NCBI GenBank assembly: GCA_964349065.1
Contig: CAYGEY010000026.1
Coordinates: 1 to 10,716, forward strand
DNA length: 10,716 nucleotides
Reading direction: 5' to 3'
Origin: CAYGEY01 sp964349065
GTDB taxonomy: Bacteria; Patescibacteriota; Gracilibacteria; 1-14-2-50-48-13
Each line of letters begins with the position of its first letter. Position 1 is the first letter of the stretch. Below the pieces are notes generated by a model that ran no database searches, was not told the origin of the DNA, and saw nothing but the letters and a program-made list of their open reading frames with translations. Shown one piece after another: positions 5,890 through 10,716 of this stretch. The position numbers and the translations under genes were made by a program.

Positions 5890-6525
5890 ATGAGTATTAC
5901 TCAAGTTGGATTATATTTTTCACTGGATCAAAAGTTGAATGATGAAGTCCGCCAAATGATTTGGCAAGCACTATGTGTATTAGGTTATACTGCTGCTCAT
6001 GTTGAACTTATTAAGTTTCATGCTTTTGAGTCTGAAGTAGATGCGCATTGGAAATTACCAACACATCTTCATGTGAGTGAGGAATTACCTGAGGAGATCA
6101 AGCACATGATCTATGTGCAAGAGGTTATTGATCCTGAGTGTCCAAAGATAATGGTAAGAGATTATGCAAATCTTATTGCTAATGATGCATACAAACTCTT
6201 ACAACGTGGTGTTGATACTGTTTTGGTGAAAAATCCATATTCTATCAAGGTAAATGAATTGGGCTATAGTATGCCATTTCTGAGTGAGATCTTTCGAAAT
6301 ATTCCAACTATATCTTTCGCAAGATACCAGGCTCAAGGTGCCATTGATAGTGTAAGAGATTTTTTTAAAAATGGTTCATCCATCTCCATCGATCCAATTA
6401 ACTTTGATGGGCTAATAATATCAGAGGCTCGTAATTTTACCTTTCGAACTAAAGAATTGCTTTCCTATAAGGATAGCCAAGATGAAGTGCGTGAAAAAAT
6501 TTCAAAAAAAAAGCAAGAACAATAA
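5890..6525 (+). CDS. Orphan 211-residue protein, family not recognised
   Basis: I do not recognise this protein. It begins MSITQVGLYFSLDQKLNDEVRQM and looks like a mixed alpha/beta cytoplasmic protein. Predicted-strand stretches include VGLYF, KIMVRDY, VDTVLVKNPY, IPTISFA and FDGLIISEA, with helices between them (EVRQMIWQALCVLGY, LIANDAYKLLQRG, QGAIDSVRDFFK). There is no signal peptide or membrane helix. The tail is basic and lysine-rich (EKISKKKQEQ), which could bind nucleic acid or simply be disordered. It has its own promoter (TTGACA) and its own terminator at 6542-6568, so it is a stand-alone unit. There is no Shine-Dalgarno sequence before the ATG; a four-codon ORF abuts it. That it is a real gene is supported by length, composition and flanking signals. 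Its function is unknown. Confidence 0.7.
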   Translation: MSITQVGLYFSLDQKLNDEVRQMIWQALCVLGYTAAHVELIKFHAFESEVDAHWKLPTHLHVSEELPEEIKHMIYVQEVIDPECPKIMVRDYANLIANDAYKLLQRGVDTVLVKNPYSIKVNELGYSMPFLSEIFRNIPTISFARYQAQGAIDSVRDFFKNGSSISIDPINFDGLIISEARNFTFRTKELLSYKDSQDEVREKISKKKQEQ

Positions 6526-6541
6526 ACTTGTTTTTGTTAAA

Positions 6542-6568
6542 GTCGGACCCTCTCAGGGTTCGGCTTTT
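6542..6568 (+). terminator. Rho-independent terminator between convergent genes
   Basis: GTCGGACCC (6542-6550), loop TCTCA, GGGTTCGGC (6556-6564): 9 pairs with two G-U wobbles, followed by TTTTCTCTT. On the minus strand ACTTTAAC follows, a weak T tract, so it may partly serve gatA too. Confidence 0.82.
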
Positions 6569-6571
6569 CTC

Positions 6572-7990
6572 TTACTTCAAACTCCCCTCCAACACATGCC
6601 CAACATTCAAGAGTAGCCCCTCCGACAACCTCGGTCCAATCAATTGCAGTCCAATCGGTAGCCCATCACTCATGCCAACTGGCAGTGAAAGCCCAGGCAG
6701 ACCTGCAGTCGCAGATGGAATAGTAAACACATCCGCCATGTACATCGCAAGCGGGTCTTGTTTTTCACCAAGTTTGAATGCTTTCGTAGGTGAGACCGGG
6801 CTAGCTAAAAAATCTACTTCCTTGAATATATTGTCAAATTCATTGATAATTGCAGTCCGCACCTTTTGCGCTTTTTTGTAATACGCATCGTAATATCCGT
6901 GAGAGAGGACGAAGTTACCAAGTAGGATTCGTCGTTTTACTTCATCACCAAACCCATTTGTTCGATTGGAAACATACAAATCTTCCAGATCTTTTGGGTC
7001 CGTAATAGTTGGTCCATATCGAAGTCCATCATATCGGGACATGTTTGCGGAGATCTCAGCTGGAACGAGAATATAATAAGTTGCGATAGCGTATTTTGTG
7101 AGTGGGAGTGAGACTTCTTTGATAGTGCATCCAAGTGATTCCAGTTTTTTCACAGCATTCATGACATGTTCTTTTACATCAGCTTCAACATCATCAGAGA
7201 AATATTCTTTCGGGAGGCCCACAACTTTTCCTTTGAGATCGTTATTTAATGTCTCTGTATATTTTGGAACGGGGACAGAGAGTGTTGTTGGATCATTGGC
7301 ATCTAATCCGGCCATGAATTCAAGTAAAATCGCGGAATCTTCCACCGTTTGGGTCAGTGGGCCGATAGTGTCAAAAGATGATGCCATGGACATGACTCCG
7401 AAACGTGAAGTGCGACCGTAGGTTACCTTGAGGCCGACGCATCCGCAGAATGATGCAGGTTGGCGGATGGAGCCGCCCGTGTCGGTTCCGATGGAGAAGA
7501 CAGAGCTACCTAGGCTGACTGATGCAGCGCTTCCGCCGGATGAACCTCCTGAAACTCTAGTTTGATCATGTGGATTTTTTACAGGTCCGTAGGCGGAATT
7601 TTCGTTGGATCCACCTTGCGCGAATTCGTCACAGTTGTTTTTCGCGATGAGGATTGCTCCTTGGTCTGCAATTTTTTGGTAAGCAGTTGCTGAGTATGGA
7701 GGTATGAAATTATTCAAGATTTTTGAAGCACCGGTGGAGAGGATGTTTTCAGTGCAGATAATATCCTTTGCAGAGAATGGGATGCCCGCAAGAAGTGGGA
7801 TGTCTTTCCTTTCCGCAATTTGTTTGTCTATTCTTTCTGCCTGTTCATGTGCTTCTTTTTCTGTGATGGTGATGTAGCAATTGGTTTTGGTATTATCTTC
7901 TTTTGCTTTTTCAAGATGTCTCTTTGTATGCTCGAGCACAGAGATTTCTTTGTTTATAAATTTACTATGGAGTGATTTTATATGTGACAT
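6572..7990 (-). CDS. gatA: Glu-tRNA(Gln)/Asp-tRNA(Asn) amidotransferase subunit A
   Basis: 472 residues, near the normal GatA length of about 480. GatA is the amidase subunit of GatCAB: it frees ammonia from glutamine, and GatB uses it to turn Glu-tRNA(Gln) into Gln-tRNA(Gln), and often Asp-tRNA(Asn) likewise. The amidase-signature triad is visible: K75 in PFSAKDI, cis-Ser150 in SGGSSGGSAA and Ser174 in GTDTGGSIRQPA. The spacing equals that of the known Lys-Ser-cisSer triads. GGSNENSAYGPVKNP and the C-terminal GLPIGLQLIGP are also typical. It begins 3 bases after the gatC stop (TAA at 7996-7994), with no Shine-Dalgarno sequence, so it is probably coupled to gatC. It ends just short of the convergent terminator, so gatB is not in this operon. 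Confidence 0.97.
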   Translation of the reverse strand: MSHIKSLHSKFINKEISVLEHTKRHLEKAKEDNTKTNCYITITEKEAHEQAERIDKQIAERKDIPLLAGIPFSAKDIICTENILSTGASKILNNFIPPYSATAYQKIADQGAILIAKNNCDEFAQGGSNENSAYGPVKNPHDQTRVSGGSSGGSAASVSLGSSVFSIGTDTGGSIRQPASFCGCVGLKVTYGRTSRFGVMSMASSFDTIGPLTQTVEDSAILLEFMAGLDANDPTTLSVPVPKYTETLNNDLKGKVVGLPKEYFSDDVEADVKEHVMNAVKKLESLGCTIKEVSLPLTKYAIATYYILVPAEISANMSRYDGLRYGPTITDPKDLEDLYVSNRTNGFGDEVKRRILLGNFVLSHGYYDAYYKKAQKVRTAIINEFDNIFKEVDFLASPVSPTKAFKLGEKQDPLAMYMADVFTIPSATAGLPGLSLPVGMSDGLPIGLQLIGPRLSEGLLLNVGHVLEGSLK

Positions 7991-7993
7991 AAT

Positions 7994-8290
7994 TTATAAT
8001 ACGTTAGGTACTTTGATTTGTTTCATTTCAATTGGTTGGCCTGAGGACTTGAGGACACGTTCAGCAATATCGGGCGAGAAAGGAGAATGCACTTGATCTG
8101 GATATGTGACATTTGTTAGACCAGTAACTTGGTTGGTTTCTTGTAAATTGGAGGTGTCGACTTCGTTGAGTAAATCTACATACGAGAGGATCTCATTGGC
8201 ATCGTTTGTGTATTTGCTCACTTCCTCAGGACTTAACCTGAGTTTTGACATGGATGCGAGTTTTTCAATATCTTTATTTTGTATGTGCAT
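7994..8290 (-). CDS. gatC: Glu-tRNA(Gln)/Asp-tRNA(Asn) amidotransferase subunit C
   Basis: 98 residues, the usual GatC length. GatC is the small non-catalytic strap that wraps around GatA and touches GatB. The family pattern is clear: IEKLASMSKLRLSPEE (8-23) followed by a helix with ILSYVDLLNEVDTS (34-47). A tail then carries the typical V-x-x-D-x-V motif (NVTYPDQVHSPFSPD) and IPV-like KVPNVL at the end. It is the first gene of a gatC-gatA unit on the minus strand, divergent from the Panacea gene. No Shine-Dalgarno sequence is seen before the ATG. Confidence 0.93.
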   Translation of the reverse strand: MHIQNKDIEKLASMSKLRLSPEEVSKYTNDANEILSYVDLLNEVDTSNLQETNQVTGLTNVTYPDQVHSPFSPDIAERVLKSSGQPIEMKQIKVPNVL

Positions 8291-8313
8291 AATTTGTGTT
8301 GTGAATAATGCGC

Positions 8314-8341
8314 ATACTATCTTAGTGGAAAGTTTGTGGAA
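8314..8341 (-). promoter_or_regulatory. Candidate promoter of gatCA
   Basis: On the minus strand TTCCAC (8341-8336) is followed after 16 bases by TAGTAT (8319-8314), 4 of 6 and 5 of 6 matches to the sigma-70 boxes, about 24 bases before the gatC ATG. It is only a candidate. Confidence 0.35.
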
Positions 8342-8363
8342 GTGAAGGGATGGTTGGAAAAAA

Positions 8364-8383
8364 ATTGTTAAAAATTATTAACA
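8364..8383. repeat. Possible second, weaker operator upstream of the Panacea gene
   Basis: TGTTAA (8366-8371), 6 bases, TTAACA (8378-8383) is a perfect 6-bp inverted repeat. Its left half ATTGTTAA (8364-8371) differs at one base from the left half ATTGTAAA of the main palindrome. The two centres are about 50 bases apart, close to five helical turns. Confidence 0.35.
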
Positions 8384-8411
8384 TAATATCTATATTTATT
8401 TCTTTTGAAAT

Positions 8412-8438
8412 ATAATTGTAAAACATATTTACAATTAT
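8412..8438. promoter_or_regulatory. Perfect 11-bp palindromic operator, presumably bound by the Panacea-HTH antitoxin
   Basis: ATAATTGTAAA (8412-8422), spacer ACATA, TTTACAATTAT (8428-8438): a perfect inverted repeat. The right arm contains the -35 box of the promoter that drives the HTH-XRE gene, so a dimer bound here would block RNA polymerase. Negative autoregulation by the antitoxin is inferred from this layout and from what is known of XRE antitoxins. Confidence 0.7.
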
Positions 8439-8456
8439 TACGGAAATGGATATACT
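8428..8456 (+). promoter_or_regulatory. Strong sigma-70 promoter of the PanAT-like operon
   Basis: TTTACA (8428-8433), exactly 17 bases, TATACT (8451-8456): 5 of 6 matches in each box with ideal spacing. The transcript should begin near 8463, leaving a leader of roughly 18 bases with no Shine-Dalgarno sequence before the ATG at 8481. Confidence 0.8.
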
Positions 8457-8480
8457 TTATGCATATTCACTTCAAATCCT

Positions 8481-9173
8481 ATGAAAGAAATCATCATCAA
8501 ACTTCGAAAAATATCAGGCCTCTCCCAAGAGGAGTTGTCCACGAAACTTGGGATGTCACGTCCTACGTACGCCGCTTTGGAACAAGGAGAACGTGATATT
8601 ACTTTTATGGAGCTCAAAAAGATTTCTGAAATATTTGATATTCCTATGGAGAGTCTGGTAGATGAAGATCTGAGTACTTCTCAGAAATTGCTTCTTCAAA
8701 ATTCAGGTGAAAAATCTTTAAAGAAATTTTACAATCTTATATTACAATGCATTAAATACGGATCCGGAGATGCAGGGAAAATCACTAAAACCAAGCTCGC
8801 AAAACTTGTCTACCTCTGTGATTTCGCCAGTTATTATTTCTGGCTCCAACCGATATCAGGATTTGAATATCGGAAACTTGATCAGGGTCCGGTGGCGATA
8901 GAATTTTTTGATATGATTGATACTAATGAGTCTATCAATATTGAGAAAAGTGATAAAGCAATGTTGGTGTCATTGGTTGAACAGCCTGATGATGCGGTTT
9001 TTGATAAAAAGGAATTGGATCTAATCAAAAAGATTTGTACAAAGTGGAAACATGCGACAACATCGGAGATTGTTTCATTCACTCATAATCAGATTCCTTG
9101 GAAAGTGTGCAGAAATAGAGAAGTGATTCCGTATACACTTATCAATAACGAAGAGAAGGAAAATGTTTATTAA
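8481..9173 (+). CDS. HTH-XRE plus Panacea (DUF4065/SocA-like) protein, putative antitoxin
   Basis: 230 residues. Residues 1-60 form a helix-turn-helix of the XRE/Cro type (IIKLRKISGLSQEELSTKLG then MSRPTYAALEQGERDITFMELKKISEIFDIPMESLV). Residues 80-225 match the Panacea domain. Its helix KITKTKLAKLVYLCDFASYYF (100-120) is followed by ISGFEYRKLDQGPVAIEFFDMI (125-146) and a C-terminal ATTSEIVSFTHNQIPW...IPYTLI. Panacea domains are known as antitoxins that neutralise many unrelated toxins (PanA), and as the SocA protease adaptor. The HTH should bind the palindrome at 8412-8438 and repress its own promoter. The last 11 bases overlap the next gene, the normal antitoxin-then-toxin order. Domain calls are strong; the antitoxin role is inferred from domains and context. 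Confidence 0.9.
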   Translation: MKEIIIKLRKISGLSQEELSTKLGMSRPTYAALEQGERDITFMELKKISEIFDIPMESLVDEDLSTSQKLLLQNSGEKSLKKFYNLILQCIKYGSGDAGKITKTKLAKLVYLCDFASYYFWLQPISGFEYRKLDQGPVAIEFFDMIDTNESINIEKSDKAMLVSLVEQPDDAVFDKKELDLIKKICTKWKHATTSEIVSFTHNQIPWKVCRNREVIPYTLINNEEKENVY

Positions 9174-9576
9174 GGATGTGATTTTTCAGATTGAGTTTTC
9201 TTCATTTTCCGAGCGGCATTACTGCAAGGATTTTTTTAAGAAGTATAAAAGTCAAAAGTGGGTGGAAACAAGGAAGACAATTGTTGAGACTTTAGAGCGA
9301 GCGTATTTGGTTCAGCAAACTAGCCTGATAGATGTCCTGAAGTATTCGCAAATTCATGGAATCGGGATCTTTAAATATGATTTCAAAGTCGCCGGGACTG
9401 ATTTTTCGCCAAAGACATCAGGCAACCGAGTGATATTTTCTCTTTGCAATACGTCCGGTTTGATTAAAGTATTGTTGGTGTATGGAAAAGAACATGTAGG
9501 GCAACGCACAAATGAGACGGATTGGATTATGGGGCATGTGAAAATGAATTTTCCTGAGCTGAAGAAATTTTGTTAA
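9163..9576 (+). CDS. Putative toxin paired with the Panacea protein, family uncertain
   Basis: 137 residues. The ATG lies inside the end of the Panacea gene (11-base overlap) behind AAGGA with short spacing. The first 60 residues are helical and rich in Lys/Arg/Glu (CKDFFKKYKSQKWVETRKTIVETLERAYLV). The second half looks like a beta-sheet followed by a helix: FKYDFKVAGTDFSPKTSGNRVIFSLCNTSGLIKVLLVYGKEHV (70-112), then WIMGHVKMNFPELK. The strand pair 'N-R-V-I-F...I-K-V-L-L-V-Y-G-K' resembles the core of RelE/ParE-fold ribosome-dependent RNases and related inhibitors; R89, Y107, K109 and H111 would be candidate active-site residues. The resemblance is weak and made by eye. I infer a toxin mainly because of the partner, overlap and size. 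It could instead be another small partner of the Panacea protein. murI begins 6 bases after its stop. Confidence 0.65.
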   Translation: MFIKDVIFQIEFSSFSERHYCKDFFKKYKSQKWVETRKTIVETLERAYLVQQTSLIDVLKYSQIHGIGIFKYDFKVAGTDFSPKTSGNRVIFSLCNTSGLIKVLLVYGKEHVGQRTNETDWIMGHVKMNFPELKKFC

Positions 9577-9582
9577 ATTATT

Positions 9583-10398
9583 ATGAACATCGGTGTATTT
9601 GATTCAGGGCTTGGGGGACTAACGGTACTGCGGGAATTTATCGCAAAGCTTCCGCAGTATCACTATGTCTATCTCGGCGACAATGCCCGGGCTCCGTATG
9701 GATGTCGGTCACAGGATGCAATTTTTGAATATACGTGTCAGGCTGTGAGGTTTTTGGTGGAGAAGAAAAATTGTTCGCTTATTATTTTGGCGTGTAATAC
9801 CGCGAGTAGTGAGGCGCTTCGACGGATTCAACAAGAAGTTTTGCCGAAAGAGTATCCGGGAGTTCGAGTTTTGGGTGTGTTGATTCCAACTGCAGAGGAA
9901 GCGGCTATTGTTTCAAAAAAAGGAGTGATTGGTGTTGTAGCAACGAGGGGGACGGTTGAGAGTGGTGCATACATTCGAGAACTGACGAAACTCTCAAGTA
10001 GTGTGAAAATTTACCAAGAACCAGCGACACTTTTGGTGCCCCTCATCGAAGAAGGGTATTCACATAATGTTGAGACGAAGCGGATTTTGAAAAAATATTT
10101 AATGCCACTAAAACATGCACATGTGGATACATTGATTTTGGGATGCACGCATTACCCGATTTTAGAGAGTGATGTGAGGCGGGTTATGGGGCTGCATGTG
10201 GAGTTGGTGAGTTCAGGGAAGGCGAGTGCCGTGAGGTTAGTTGAGTATTTAGAGAAACATAAAGATATTTTAGAAAAATTAACGAAAGATGGAGGACAGG
10301 AATATTATACAACAGACTCACCTGAGAGGTTTTTAGAGCTTGGAAGGAGAGTATTTCATGTTCAGATTGAGGGGGTGGAGAAAGTGGAGTTGGTGTAA
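9583..10398 (+). CDS. murI: Glutamate racemase
   Basis: 271 residues, normal MurI length. The enzyme interconverts L- and D-glutamate without a cofactor to supply D-Glu for peptidoglycan. Family motifs are all present: GVFDSGLGGLTVL (4-16) with D7 and S8, YLGDNARAPYG (30-40), the first catalytic cysteine C71 in LACNTAS, and the second, C188, in LGCTHYP. GVLIPTAEEA and GVVATRGTVESGAY fit the substrate pocket. It starts 6 bases after the putative toxin gene with no Shine-Dalgarno sequence and no promoter of its own that I can see, so it is probably transcribed with the Panacea/toxin pair or from a promoter inside it. Its presence shows that the cell makes peptidoglycan, which fits the SLH protein upstream. 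Confidence 0.97.
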   Translation: MNIGVFDSGLGGLTVLREFIAKLPQYHYVYLGDNARAPYGCRSQDAIFEYTCQAVRFLVEKKNCSLIILACNTASSEALRRIQQEVLPKEYPGVRVLGVLIPTAEEAAIVSKKGVIGVVATRGTVESGAYIRELTKLSSSVKIYQEPATLLVPLIEEGYSHNVETKRILKKYLMPLKHAHVDTLILGCTHYPILESDVRRVMGLHVELVSSGKASAVRLVEYLEKHKDILEKLTKDGGQEYYTTDSPERFLELGRRVFHVQIEGVEKVELV

Positions 10399-10408
10399 AA
10401 AATTTTTA

Positions 10409-10435
10409 TGTACAACTAAAATATTTATGTAATAT
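10409..10435 (+). promoter_or_regulatory. Weak candidate promoter of the zinc-finger miniprotein gene
   Basis: TGTACA (10409-10414), 15 bases, TAATAT (10430-10435). The spacing is short and the region is very AT-rich, so this is tentative. The gene clearly needs a start or readthrough from murI. Confidence 0.3.
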
Positions 10436-10467
10436 TTAAATCAATATAGAAAGGATTGGTGGTTTAT

Positions 10468-10650
10468 ATGTTAGGAACAAAACAGAAAAAAGAGAGAATC
10501 GTCTCTCAAATGAAAAACAACAATCAAGATCTAAATTTGTCTCAATGCTCTGAGTGTCGTGGAGCTTGTATTGTACCAATTATTGTGGCTAGTTGTGCTA
10601 GTGTAGGTATGACAGCCTGCCCGACCTGTCGTGGTACTGGTAAGAGGTAG
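10468..10650 (+). CDS. Small DnaJ-like zinc-finger protein
   Basis: 60 residues from the ATG at 10468. Upstream in-frame TTG (10456) and GTG (10459) are possible starts, but AAAGGA (10450-10455) touches them, whereas it sits 12 bases before ATG-10468; GGTGG (10458-10462) is also closer to the ATG. The protein has a basic N-terminus (KQKKER) and an Asn/Gln-rich linker. It then has CSECRGAC (27-34) and CPTCRGTG (51-58) separated by a hydrophobic stretch VPIIVASCASVGM. Two CxxCxG knuckles resemble one half of the DnaJ cysteine-rich domain. C27, C30, C51 and C54 could bind one Zn, with C34 and C43 extra. There is no J domain. It may be a stand-alone zinc-ribbon. A secreted or modified Cys peptide is a less likely alternative. 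Confidence 0.65.
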   Translation: MLGTKQKKERIVSQMKNNNQDLNLSQCSECRGACIVPIIVASCASVGMTACPTCRGTGKR

Positions 10651-10665
10651 TGGCACATTTTGTTG

Positions 10666-10690
10666 AAGAAGTCTACTTGTAGGCTTCTTT
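10666..10690 (+). terminator. Hairpin terminator after the zinc-finger gene
   Basis: AAGAAGTCTA (10666-10675), loop CTTG, TAGGCTTCTT (10680-10689): 10 pairs with one G-U. Only a short T run follows (TTT then GAAATATA), so it may be weak. It lies 15 bases after the stop codon. Confidence 0.55.
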
Positions 10691-10716
10691 GAAATATAAT
10701 CTGATTTTCTATAACC

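Noticed and set aside
7098..7421. 107-residue plus-strand frame inside gatA
   Set aside because: Antisense shadow of a strongly conserved gene, with Ser/Thr-rich composition typical of such shadows.
1..10716. Recoding of TGA as glycine, as in SR1/Gracilibacteria
   Set aside because: TGA ends several clear genes at sensible places (for example the NYN gene and the His-rich protein), and no conserved gene has in-frame TGA.

Overview
The window looks like chromosomal DNA of a small-genome bacterium, most likely a Candidate Phyla Radiation (Patescibacteria) member, possibly Peregrinibacteria. The reasons are short intergenic gaps, moderately AT-rich DNA, many small orphan proteins mixed with core genes, divergent versions of core enzymes, starts that often lack a Shine-Dalgarno sequence, and hairpin terminators. 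TGA is used as a normal stop, for example at the NYN gene and the His-rich membrane protein, which argues against the SR1/Gracilibacteria code. The taxon is inferred from protein style, not from a marker-gene search.

Left third (1-3370): an NYN-domain protein runs in from the left edge. Facing it on the minus strand is a two-gene operon: a His-rich four-helix membrane protein, then a membrane-anchored FAM173-like methyltransferase overlapping it by 8 bases. Next come a plus-strand HAD-like protein that has lost its catalytic residues and a convergent minus-strand Cys-containing orphan, with a strong hairpin terminator between them.

Middle (3370-8290): a secreted S-layer-homology protein abuts pgk exactly (stop then start), followed 6 bases later by rlmH. 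A single-gene unit with its own promoter and terminator encodes an unrecognised 211-residue protein. Convergent to it is the minus-strand gatC-gatA pair of the Glu-tRNA(Gln) amidotransferase. gatB is not next to it.

Right third (8290-10716): the most interesting region. A strong promoter (TTTACA, 17 bases, TATACT) has its -35 box inside a perfect 11-bp inverted repeat. It drives an HTH-XRE protein with a Panacea (DUF4065/SocA-like) domain, which overlaps by 11 bases a 137-residue protein of unrecognised family. This is the architecture of a Panacea-antitoxin/toxin pair (PanAT). The housekeeping gene murI follows only 6 bases later. The window ends with a roughly 60-residue protein carrying two DnaJ-like CxxCxG zinc-finger motifs and a weak hairpin terminator.

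No rRNA, tRNA, CRISPR array, insertion sequence or stretch of more than 300 gene-free bases was found.
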